A DNA stretch of 17,918 nucleotides from Phycisphaerae bacterium. Lineage in GTDB: Bacteria; Planctomycetota; Phycisphaerae; Phycisphaerales; SM1A02. This document shows positions 7,901 through 13,891 of the stretch, one piece after another. Made by a program: the position numbers and the translations under genes. The notes under the pieces are model-generated. The model was not told the DNA's origin, searched no databases, and saw only the letters and a program-made list of their open reading frames with translations. The DNA lies in contig PKCT01000269.1 of the NCBI GenBank assembly GCA_002862325.1, forward strand, positions 1 to 17,918. Reading direction: 5' to 3'. The stretch's first letter is position 1. The number at the start of each line of letters is the position of its first letter.

Positions 7901-8469
7901 TCGACGTGGTGTTGGGCCCCGAGATGCGGTCGACCGGAGAGGTCATGGGCGCCGATCGCTCACTTCCATTGGCGTTTGCGAAGGCTTGCATGGCCGGTGG
8001 GATCGTGCTGCCGGTCGAGGGCACGGTGTTCCTCTCGGTGCGCGACCAGGACAAGCCAGCGGCGGTCGAGATCGCGCGGGACCTTCGATCGATGGGGTTC
8101 CGGATCTATTCGACTGGTGGGACCTATGACCACCTGCTGGAATACGGCGTCGAGACCGAGTTCCTGAACAAGATCTCCGAGGGCGTGCGACCCAACATCC
8201 TGGACCTGATCGCCAACGGCGAGCTCTCGCTCATCTTCAATACCGCGACTCGAAAGGGTGCGGATACCGACGAAGGGCGGATCCGGGCGACGGCGGTCAA
8301 GGCGGGGGTGAACATGATCACCACCATTCCCGGCGCTCGGGCTGCGGTGAAGGCGATCGCGGCCCTGCGGGCGGGAGATTGGACGGTTTCCGCGACCCAG
8401 GACTACTTCCCGGAACTCGCCCGGCCGCGAGCGACGACGGTCGCAGCCTCGACGACCGAGTCCGACTGA
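4981..8469 (+). CDS. carB: Carbamoyl-phosphate synthase large subunit
   Basis: Makes carbamoyl phosphate from bicarbonate, ammonia (delivered by CarA) and two ATP, feeding pyrimidine and arginine synthesis; cytosolic. At 1162 aa it is about 90 residues longer than E. coli CarB (~1073). The first synthetase half begins ILLLGSGPIVIGQGCEFDYSG near residue 10. The second begins at about 600 with IIILGGGPNRVGQGIEFDYCC. The C-terminal MGS-like allosteric domain (about 1015-1150) contains the YSTGGTYDHL stretch near 1043. ATP-grasp blocks such as IDAMGVHTGDSITVAP and VEMNPRVSRSSALASKATG are intact in half one, with counterparts in half two. Extra length includes an insertion around residues 425-440 and a charged one around 825-840 (near FEPHEDSRPGS). 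The frame is open far upstream, but that part is antisense to plsC and ruvA, so the ATG at 4981 that matches the family N-terminus is used. carA is not adjacent. Confidence 0.96.
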   Translation: MPRRDDISTILLLGSGPIVIGQGCEFDYSGTQACKALREEGYRIVLVNSNPATIMTDPAFSDRTYIEPITPEAVRRVIEKEAALGTPIDAILPTLGGQTGLNCACELWDQGILQAHDIEMIGADREVIRRAEDREAFRKVVDSVGLRNPVSRTVTELDEAMELLDEIGLPAIIRPAFTLGGTGGGVAWNREEYEEIVRSGIKASMIDQVQIDKSLLGWKEYELEVVRDHNDNCIVVCGIENIDAMGVHTGDSITVAPIMTLSDKEYQHLRDGAFAIMRAVGVDTGGSNVQFAVNPENGDVVVVEMNPRVSRSSALASKATGFPIARIAAKLAVGYSLDELRNDITGSTSACFEPSIDYVVVKMPRWTFEKFPEADETLTTQMKSVGEGMSIGRTFKEALQKAIRSMEVKRFGLGLDANDKWLAATRGDASAVADGSDAEWPLAEELLVRKLSVPSQGRLYYVRYAFKAGWSLERIRSLTGIDPWYLDQIAQLVEFEDRLTACESLDAVDADLMFAAKREGYSDPQLANLWLGEISTRSILEVRRRRKSLGIEPVYKLVDTCAAEFEAVTPYFYSTYESGSRVVGDPTPRIDDEIRVSDRPKIIILGGGPNRVGQGIEFDYCCCQASFAAEEMGFESVMINSNPETVSTDYDTSDQLFFEPLTLEDVLNIVERLNGGGIEIPDRSGGVVGCVVQYGGQTPLNLAHGLVAAGVPLIGTGLDSIDLAEDRDRFKAVLDELGLIQPENGIAHSREAAVAIASEIGYPVLVRPSYVLGGRGMETCYDETSLNRYMVAAVGASDLQNAPVLIDRFLGDAVEVDVDVVADFEPHEDSRPGSLPLSDDPPRALVCGVMEHIEEAGVHSGDSSCTIPPYSLSPRIVDRIRDQARRLAERLRVRGLMNLQLAVKDDEIYILEVNPRASRTAPFVSKAKGIPWPRIAAKVMMGASLESLDAVEVADAGFFAVKESVFPFSKFPGVDVVLGPEMRSTGEVMGADRSLPLAFAKACMAGGIVLPVEGTVFLSVRDQDKPAAVEIARDLRSMGFRIYSTGGTYDHLLEYGVETEFLNKISEGVRPNILDLIANGELSLIFNTATRKGADTDEGRIRATAVKAGVNMITTIPGARAAVKAIAALRAGDWTVSATQDYFPELARPRATTVAASTTESD

Positions 8470-8525
8470 GCGGAATCTCGTGGAGAGAAGGGGTTTCGGG
8501 GGCCGCTCACGACGCATGCCGACGC

Positions 8526-8531
8526 TAGACT
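8526..8531 (+). promoter_or_regulatory. Candidate -10 element (TAGACT) for nuoH
   Basis: TAGACT sits in the 126-base gap between carB and nuoH, which has no obvious terminator hairpin. It would place transcription start near 8538 and give a leader of about 58 bases. No good -35 match is seen. CTAG-containing sequence is rare in this window. Confidence 0.25.
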
Positions 8532-8595
8532 GGCGGTCTCAGGCGGCGGTCGATGCCGTCGTTCCGCATCAACCCTTCTCGACGGCCCTTCGTCC

Positions 8596-9870
8596 ATGCC
8601 TCTCACCACGTCGTTCACCGCCACCCCCGGGCAGGTCCAGATCGTCTTCTCGATCATCACGATCGTCGTGCTCCTGCACGTCTTCCTCGGCGCCTGCGCG
8701 TATTCGATCATGCTGGAACGGAAGCTCAGTGCGTGGATGCAGGATCGGGTCGGTCCCAACCGGGTGGGGCCCAAGGGACTCTTCCAGCCGCTGGCCGATG
8801 GTCTCAAGTTCCTGCTCAAGGAGGACTACACGCCTGCCGGCGTCGACAAGACGCTCTTCACGCTCGCACCCGGACTGATCATGCTCCCGGCGATGATCGG
8901 TTTCGTGATCGTGCCGTTCACCGGCGCGATCGACATCACGGGGCTGATCCAGTGGATGGGCATCTCGGAGAAGAACACCACCTACATGGTCTCGGTCCTC
9001 GGAGCCGATTTGAACATCGGGGTCGTCTATCTCGTCGCCGTGGCGTCGCTCGGCGTCTTCGGGGTGACGCTCGGTGGATGGTCGAGCAACAACAAGTGGT
9101 CGTTCCTCGGTGGTCTCCGAGGCGGGGCCCAGATGATCTCGTACGAGATTCCGATGGGTCTTGCGCTGCTCGCGGTCATTCTCGTAGCCGGGTCGCTCCG
9201 TCCCGACGCGATCATCGGAGGCCAGCTCGCCGGAGCCTGGAACATCGTTCAGCTCCCGGTGGCCGCGGTCATCTTCTACGCCTGCATGCTCGCCGAGAGC
9301 AATCGGGCCCCGTTCGACCTTGCCGAGTGCGAAAGCGAGCTGGTGGGCGGCTACCACACCGAGTACTCCTCGATGCGATTCGCCCTCTTCTTCCTCGCCG
9401 AGTACTTCCACATGATCACCGGTGCCGCCTTCTTCACCATGCTGTTTCTCGGTGGTTGGTCGGTGAACCCCTTCGGTGGCTGGGATCTTCCCGCCTCCGG
9501 CGAGTGGTGGATGGGGTTGATCCAGTTCGTGGTGTTCGCCTTCAAGATGTTCCTGCTCATCGCCTTCGCGATGGCGATCCGCTGGACGCTTCCACGATTC
9601 CGGTTCGATCAGCTCATGCGACTGGCGTGGGAAGGCATGATCCCGGCCTCGCTCTTCGTGATGCTCGTCACCTCGGTCTTCCTCTTCCTCGGCTGGCAGG
9701 ACTGGATGTGGGCCGGGTCCCTGGGCATGATCGCCGTGATCTTTCTGGCCCTCCCGATCATGCCGCGACAGTCGGATCCGAACCACCGCGTGAAGCTGAT
9801 CGGCAGTCGATTCAGCCCGGCCGACGAGGACTTCGATGCCACCAGCGTGGCGGAGTCGACGGTCGGATGA
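8596..9870 (+). CDS. nuoH: NADH-quinone oxidoreductase subunit H (complex I, NuoH/ND1)
   Basis: Membrane-arm subunit of complex I at the junction with the peripheral arm. With its partners it forms the quinone-binding chamber that couples NADH oxidation to ion pumping. The 424 residues are longer than E. coli NuoH (325). The family signature LERKLSAWMQDRVGPNRVGPKGLFQPLADGLK follows the first membrane helix (about 15-38). YEIPMG is at 183-188, and ESNRAPFDLAECESELVGGYHTEYSSM starts near 234 with the conserved acidic/Arg cluster. About eight hydrophobic helices can be traced. Extra residues occur after helix 2 (around 125-170) and at the hydrophilic C-terminus. The start has no strong Shine-Dalgarno. 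None of nuoA-G or I-N is adjacent, so this copy stands outside a nuo operon. Confidence 0.95.
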   Translation: MPLTTSFTATPGQVQIVFSIITIVVLLHVFLGACAYSIMLERKLSAWMQDRVGPNRVGPKGLFQPLADGLKFLLKEDYTPAGVDKTLFTLAPGLIMLPAMIGFVIVPFTGAIDITGLIQWMGISEKNTTYMVSVLGADLNIGVVYLVAVASLGVFGVTLGGWSSNNKWSFLGGLRGGAQMISYEIPMGLALLAVILVAGSLRPDAIIGGQLAGAWNIVQLPVAAVIFYACMLAESNRAPFDLAECESELVGGYHTEYSSMRFALFFLAEYFHMITGAAFFTMLFLGGWSVNPFGGWDLPASGEWWMGLIQFVVFAFKMFLLIAFAMAIRWTLPRFRFDQLMRLAWEGMIPASLFVMLVTSVFLFLGWQDWMWAGSLGMIAVIFLALPIMPRQSDPNHRVKLIGSRFSPADEDFDATSVAESTVG

Positions 9871-9907
9871 CCTCGGGGCGAGACGACCGAGCCGATCGGG
9901 CCTCAGG

Positions 9908-10111
9908 ATGAAGCATCTCGTGACCGGCATGCTCGGTCTGGCGATGGTCGTGTGGTCGACCCGTGGTCGCTTGAACGGGCGATATTGGCAGTGGCGTCGG
10001 GAAACGGCCTTGGGGACCGATCCGTCAACCTGGCCAACCGCTCGCGAGCGTCGTCGGGCGACCCTGGCCTACGGCGCCTGGGTCTGGCGCATGCGACGCC
10101 TGAACCGCTGA
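9908..10111 (+). CDS. Small Arg/Trp-rich protein of unknown function (67 aa)
   Basis: I do not recognise a named family. From ATG 9908 it has 67 residues with 13 Arg and 6 Trp. A short hydrophobic N-terminus (residues 4-16, LVTGMLGLAMVVW) is too short and too Arg-flanked to be a confident membrane helix but could be a membrane anchor. The core contains GRYWQWRRETALG, and the C-terminus reads AYGAWVWRMRRLNR. The aromatic-plus-Arg pattern at both ends looks amphipathic. The frame is open further upstream to 9836, but that part overlaps the end of nuoH in another frame, so the ATG 37 bases after the nuoH stop is preferred. There is only an adjacent AGG as ribosome site. It is probably co-transcribed with nuoH. 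Whether it is a real gene rests on these patterns and on the gap it neatly fills. Confidence 0.6.
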   Translation: MKHLVTGMLGLAMVVWSTRGRLNGRYWQWRRETALGTDPSTWPTARERRRATLAYGAWVWRMRRLNR

Positions 10112-10209
10112 CCGAGCCCTTCAACACCGTACAGGCCGCCTTGATTCCCGACCTTGGTTGAATCCCGGTCGGTTGCGACGTCGTTGGTCAGGAAGGCGAC
10201 GTCGGGCCG

Positions 10210-10215
10210 TAGACT
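10210..10215 (+). promoter_or_regulatory. Candidate -10 element (TAGACT) for radA, giving a near-leaderless transcript
   Basis: TAGACT ends 8 bases before the radA ATG at 10224, so initiation about 7 bases downstream would fall on or next to the start codon. No Shine-Dalgarno is visible before radA, which agrees with a leaderless message. The best -35-like hexamer, TTGGTC at 10184-10189, has a 20-base spacer, longer than ideal. Confidence 0.3.
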
Positions 10216-10223
10216 CGGTGACC

Positions 10224-11642
10224 ATGGCGAAGACGCGAACCACCTATCTCTGCCGCGATTGCGGCGGTGTCCACCCAAAGTGGATGGGGCGATGCCCCGA
10301 CTGTGGAGGCTGGGACACCCTCGAAGCCTTTCGGGAGCCCGAGGCCACGGCCACCGTGGGTACGGTCGCAGGGGTCGCACTCCGAGGTGAAGGGATGGGC
10401 GAGGATGGTTCGAGCGTCGCCGAGCTGACGCTGTCCCAGGCGACTCCGCTTCCCGACGTGGTTGGGCTCGAGGTTCCTCGTCGTTCGACCGGGGTGGCGG
10501 AGTTCGATCGGGTGCTCGGTGGCGGGATCGTGCCGGGTGCCGCCGTGCTTCTGGGCGGCGAGCCGGGGATTGGAAAGAGCACGCTGCTGCTTCAGACGGC
10601 GGTCGGCATGGTTCGGACCGGCGGTCGCGTGCTCTACGCCAGCAGTGAAGAGAGTCCGCAGCAGATCAAGCTTCGGGCGGACCGGCTGCTGGGCGAGGAT
10701 TCCGAAGGCCTGGACCAGCTTTTTCTGTGCACCGAGACGTCTCTGGTCCGGATCCTGGAGCAGATTCGACGCGTCGAGCCCACCTTCATCGTGCTCGATT
10801 CGATCCAGATGGTTCATCGCACCGATCTCGATGCGCCCGCCGGGAGCACGACCCAGCTGCGTCGCTGTTGCCATGATCTCGTGCAGGCGGCCAAGGTCAC
10901 CCAGGCTGGCCTCGTCGTCGTGGGGCATGTCACGAAGGAGGGGCAGCTCGCGGGTCCGAAGCTGCTCGAGCACGTCGTCGACGTGGTCCTCGCGTTCGAG
11001 GGGGACCGCGATCGTGGCCACCGGGTTCTGCGGGCTGCGAAGAATCGATTCGGTTCGACCCAGGAGATCGGGTTGTTCGAGATGACCGAGCACGGGCTGC
11101 AGGAGGCGGATCAGGCGGCCGAGGCGGTCGATGCCGCTGGTGGCGGAACCCCCGGACTCGCACTCTCCGCGACGATGGCCGGGACTCGATGCCTGCCGAT
11201 CGAGGTGCAGGCCTTGACGGCGACAGGATTTCTCGGCTCGGCGAAGCGTCGGGCCAGCGGTTTGGACGCGAACCGGCTCGCGATGCTGATCGCCGTTCTG
11301 GAGAAGCACGGAGAGCAGCGTCTCGCGGATCAGGACATCTTCGCGTCGGTGGCGGGTGGTGCGAGGGTGGTCGAGCCTGCGGTCGATCTTGCCATTCTCA
11401 TGGCGATCGCTGGTGCTCACCTGGGACGTCGGCTCGACCGTGGCACGGTGGTTCTGGGGGAAGTGGGACTGGCGGGTGAGGTGAGATCGGTCCGCCATCT
11501 GGAACAGCGACTGCGGGAAATGGGTAGAAGAGGCGCGAAAAGGGCCTTGATTCCCGGCGTTCAAGCTGCCCAGGGAATGACCCTTGGTGTCGAGTGCGTG
11601 CCTGTTCACCGGGTTTCCGACGCGCTCGCCGCGCTCGATTGA
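10224..11642 (+). CDS. radA: DNA repair protein RadA (Sms)
   Basis: RecA-like ATPase that helps process recombination intermediates and branch migration in DNA repair. The 472 aa fit the family (about 450-460). An N-terminal zinc ribbon has C10, C13, C24 and C27 (YLCRDCG...GRCPDCGGW). Walker A is GEPGIGKST at 112-120, and the RadA-specific KNRFG motif is at 273-277. The C-terminal third is the Lon protease-like domain, with LSATMAGTRCLPIEVQAL and VVLGEVGLAGEVRSV; in this family it is a structural scaffold rather than an active protease. The frame extends 22 codons upstream of 10224, but the zinc ribbon begins right after MAKTRTTYL, so ATG 10224 is used. There is a 112-base gap from the preceding small gene. 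Confidence 0.96.
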   Translation: MAKTRTTYLCRDCGGVHPKWMGRCPDCGGWDTLEAFREPEATATVGTVAGVALRGEGMGEDGSSVAELTLSQATPLPDVVGLEVPRRSTGVAEFDRVLGGGIVPGAAVLLGGEPGIGKSTLLLQTAVGMVRTGGRVLYASSEESPQQIKLRADRLLGEDSEGLDQLFLCTETSLVRILEQIRRVEPTFIVLDSIQMVHRTDLDAPAGSTTQLRRCCHDLVQAAKVTQAGLVVVGHVTKEGQLAGPKLLEHVVDVVLAFEGDRDRGHRVLRAAKNRFGSTQEIGLFEMTEHGLQEADQAAEAVDAAGGGTPGLALSATMAGTRCLPIEVQALTATGFLGSAKRRASGLDANRLAMLIAVLEKHGEQRLADQDIFASVAGGARVVEPAVDLAILMAIAGAHLGRRLDRGTVVLGEVGLAGEVRSVRHLEQRLREMGRRGAKRALIPGVQAAQGMTLGVECVPVHRVSDALAALD

Positions 11643-12026
11643 AAACTTTTTCCGACCGGTCCTGCGACCAAACGGAGCTTGCTTGAGCGAAATCAGGGAT
11701 TTTGCCCGAATAAGACCGGGCAGGATCGGTTGTCACAAGTCGCGTGCTGAATTGAATTTAGATCCATCTGACTCTTCGCCACAAAGCTTGTTCGGGATCC
11801 ATTCGGTGGATGAAACGCCGACTGGGTGGCGAACGGCGAGCCACTCGGTATAGTTCCCTCCTCATCCCAATTGGCCTGGATGGCCGATAGGGGTAACCAC
11901 GTCCGGTTCGGTCCAACGTGTGGCCCGAGCACTTCGACGGACGGGTGGATGAACGACGGGCAGTCGCACCCTCGTGGGTTACGAGAACGCGGCGTAACGC
12001 CCGGGCACTTCTTGGAGAGTCACCGA
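11643..12026 (+). promoter_or_regulatory. 384-bp intergenic leader between radA and porin 1
   Basis: No credible gene is present. The first ~140 bases are AT-rich for the window. A hairpin with arms TGCCCG (11703-11708) and CGGGCA (11717-11722) has an 8-base loop but no following T run, so it is not a convincing radA terminator. GATCCAT is repeated directly at 11761-11767 and 11796-11802. An inverted repeat CGCCG/CGGCG (11816-11820 and 11834-11838) flanks the candidate -35 region. The downstream half (about 11860-12026) would be a ~165-base 5' UTR that can form several small hairpins. A GGAGAG at 12014-12019 serves the porin ATG. Confidence 0.5.
11827..11854 (+). promoter_or_regulatory. Candidate sigma70-type promoter of porin 1
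   Basis: The -10 candidate TATAGT (11849-11854) matches TATAAT at five of six positions. A weak -35 candidate TGGCGA (11827-11832) lies 16 bases upstream. The -35 is a poor match, so this is tentative. It would give a leader of about 165 bases. Confidence 0.35.
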
Positions 12027-13565
12027 ATGAGTCTGACCACCAGGTATGGGCTCGTCGCCGGTACGACCGCGCTGGCCATCGCCGGTACGGCTTTCGGCGG
12101 CGCTGAGTCCGACAACGACGCGCTTGCACAAATCGCCGAACTCAAGCAGGAGCTCGCAGAGCTCAAGCAGCAGGACGGCCAGGACTGGCTTACCGAACAG
12201 CGAGCCAGTGAAATCCGTGGGATCGTCCAGGACGTTCTCGCCGACGCCGACACCCGAACCAGCCTGCAGAACAGCGGCGCCATGGCCGGGTACAACAACG
12301 GCTTCTTCCTCGCCAGCCCCGACGGCAACTTCAAGTTGAACGTCCAAGGCTTCATGCAGGTCCGCTGGACGCTCAACAGCGCCAACGGTCCCGCAGCGGC
12401 TTTCACCCTCCCGAACGGGCGCACCATTCCGCAGAGGAACGTGAATACCAAGTGGGGCTTCGAGAATGCCGATACCTACCTCGACTTCTCGGGCAACGTG
12501 GTTGACCCCAGCTGGAAGTTCAAGGTTCGAGGCAACTTCGCCAACGACGAGGCTGGCAACTCCGGCAACATGGGCCTGTCCTTCGCCTACATCGAGAAGG
12601 ACCTCGGCGACGGACTCAGCGTCCGCGTCGGTCAGTTCCGCGCCCCGTGGCTCCGGGAAGAGCTTGTCGACGATCCGTACCAGCTCGGTGTGGACCGCTC
12701 GGTCTTCAACTCGTCCTTCACCCAGGGCTTCAGCCAGGGTATCCAGGTCGGCTACGAAGCCGACGCGTTCCGAGTGGACGCTTGGTACGGCGACGGCTTT
12801 GGTCCCTCCTTTGACGCCGGCACATTCCAGTTGCCGGTCATCGGAAACGTCAACATCGCGGGTGCTGGCTATAACACCGCCAACACCGCGTGGACTCAGA
12901 ACACCACCAAGTGGTCCTTCGCCGCCCGCGGTGAGTACAAGATCTCCGGTGACTGGTCGACCTTCGACGACTTCACCTCCTTCCGAGGAGAAGAAGGCGG
13001 CATGATGGTCGGCGTGGCCGTCCGCGGCCAGGTTGGTTCTGGTACCACGAACGATTTCAGCTTCACCGATGACGCCGAGATCTTCGGTGTCACGGCCGAC
13101 TTCACCTGGGACTTCGGTGGCGCGAACCTCTACGCCGCTTTCGTCTACCAGGACATCGACTGGGGTAACCAGAACGCCGGTGGCACTCCCGTCGGTCTCG
13201 GATCCTCCACGCAGTACGGCTTTATGGTCCAGGGTGGCTACTTTGTCACCGAAGAGATCGAGATCTACGGCCGCTACGACTACATCAACTACGGCCTCGA
13301 TCAGGATGTCACGGTCGCGGGTGTCGGCTACAAGCTCAGCGACATCCTTGGTAACACCAAGTACAACGGTCTCACGATCGGTGCGAACTACTTCTTCGCT
13401 CCGAACGTGAAGGCGACGGTTGAGTGGGGCTACAACTTCGATTCACTGAGCAGCCTCACGCCCAACTTGACGAACTCGGGCTTCCGTCCCGACGTCACCA
13501 AGCCTGGAGGCCAGCGTGCGGACGGTCAGTGGGCCCTCCGCGCTCAGCTTCAGCTTCTCTTCTGA
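12027..13565 (+). CDS. Porin 1, phosphate-selective-type (OprO/OprP-like) outer-membrane beta-barrel
   Basis: Outer-membrane diffusion channel; 512 aa. A signal peptide occupies about 1-26 (MSLTTRYGLVAG..., cleavage near GGA-ES). A short coiled coil follows at about 31-50 (IAELKQELAELKQQ), then the conserved segment starting WLTEQRASEIRGIV at 54-81. The barrel begins near FFLASPDGNFKLNVQG and shows alternating aromatic/polar strands throughout. LGDGLSVRVGQFRAPWLREE and AWYGDGFGP are family-typical blocks. The protein ends GQWALRAQLQLLF with the terminal Phe used by the BAM machinery. There is no cysteine in the protein. The frame is open upstream to 11826, but the signal peptide and GGAGAG (12014-12019) fix ATG 12027. 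Asn and Phe codons are mostly AAC and TTC, suggesting strong expression. Substrate (phosphate, polyphosphate or other anion) is not shown by the sequence. Confidence 0.88.
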   Translation: MSLTTRYGLVAGTTALAIAGTAFGGAESDNDALAQIAELKQELAELKQQDGQDWLTEQRASEIRGIVQDVLADADTRTSLQNSGAMAGYNNGFFLASPDGNFKLNVQGFMQVRWTLNSANGPAAAFTLPNGRTIPQRNVNTKWGFENADTYLDFSGNVVDPSWKFKVRGNFANDEAGNSGNMGLSFAYIEKDLGDGLSVRVGQFRAPWLREELVDDPYQLGVDRSVFNSSFTQGFSQGIQVGYEADAFRVDAWYGDGFGPSFDAGTFQLPVIGNVNIAGAGYNTANTAWTQNTTKWSFAARGEYKISGDWSTFDDFTSFRGEEGGMMVGVAVRGQVGSGTTNDFSFTDDAEIFGVTADFTWDFGGANLYAAFVYQDIDWGNQNAGGTPVGLGSSTQYGFMVQGGYFVTEEIEIYGRYDYINYGLDQDVTVAGVGYKLSDILGNTKYNGLTIGANYFFAPNVKATVEWGYNFDSLSSLTPNLTNSGFRPDVTKPGGQRADGQWALRAQLQLLF

Positions 13566-13568
13566 GGC

Positions 13569-13651
13569 TCATCCACCCGACGAAGCGTCCGGACCCTTCG
13601 GGGTCCGGACCTCAAGGGCTCGGCCGGCCGGACCTTCACAGGTCCGGCCGG
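13569..13651 (+). repeat. Double-hairpin 3' module, copy A (after porin 1)
   Basis: Starts TCATCCACCCGACGA and contains two perfect hairpins. Hairpin 1 has a 10-bp stem (13587-13596 with 13601-13610) closed by a TTCG tetraloop. Hairpin 2 has a 12-bp stem (13624-13635 with 13640-13651) and a TCAC loop. Aligned by hand with copy B (15321-15404) there are 9 substitutions and 1 indel. Seven of the nine substitutions are inside stems, and all seven keep pairing. Confidence 0.85.
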
Positions 13652-13660
13652 TTTTCTTTT
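13624..13660 (+). terminator. Rho-independent terminator of porin 1
   Basis: The 12-bp GC-rich stem of hairpin 2 (arms 13624-13635 and 13640-13651) is followed at once by TTTTCTTTT (13652-13660). It lies about 60 bases after the porin 1 stop. A second stable hairpin with a TTCG loop stands just upstream. Confidence 0.88.
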
Positions 13661-13891
13661 GCGTTGATGCGACGGCCGACCACGCGGGCCTTGAACCGAG
13701 TCGGCGACGACGGGCGGTTGTGGCGTGAACGGATCCGAGGAGCAGGGGGACCTGGGGGCTGCCCGTCGATCTTGAAGACTGTTCATTTCCATACGTGACT
13801 TAACACAACGTAGATTAAATGCTCGCAATGCGTGGATACTTTCCCGTCTGTCCTCTCGTTCCGTACACACGACCACGATCAAGAGAGCAAC

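Larger units (their letters stand above)
13566..13891 (+). other. 326-bp intergenic region between porin 1 and porin 2
   Basis: The first ~95 bases hold the double-hairpin 3' module and terminator of porin 1. From 13661 to 13769 nothing is recognised. An AT-rich patch at 13771-13822, starting with TTGAAG (13772-13777) and containing TAGATT (13811-13816), is the most likely promoter zone for porin 2, but no well-spaced -35/-10 pair is found. An AGAGAG at 13882-13887 precedes the porin 2 start. Confidence 0.5.

Noticed and set aside
8569..9930. 453-codon open frame on the minus strand over nuoH
   Set aside because: Antisense of a clear NuoH; the composition (His, Arg, Glu-rich) is a shadow pattern.
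10188..11609. 473-codon open frame on the minus strand over radA
   Set aside because: Antisense of radA, which has a zinc ribbon, Walker A and KNRFG motif.
11703..11722. Hairpin after radA as an intrinsic terminator
   Set aside because: Only a 6-bp stem with an 8-base loop and no following T run on either strand in the right place; kept only as a feature of the leader.
11730..11738. TTGTCACAA palindrome as a CRP/FNR- or Pho-box-like operator
   Set aside because: Too short, with no second half-site or correct spacing for a known regulator.
11826..12026. 67-codon N-terminal extension of porin 1
   Set aside because: It would bury the signal peptide; a good ribosome site (GGAGAG) precedes the ATG at 12027.
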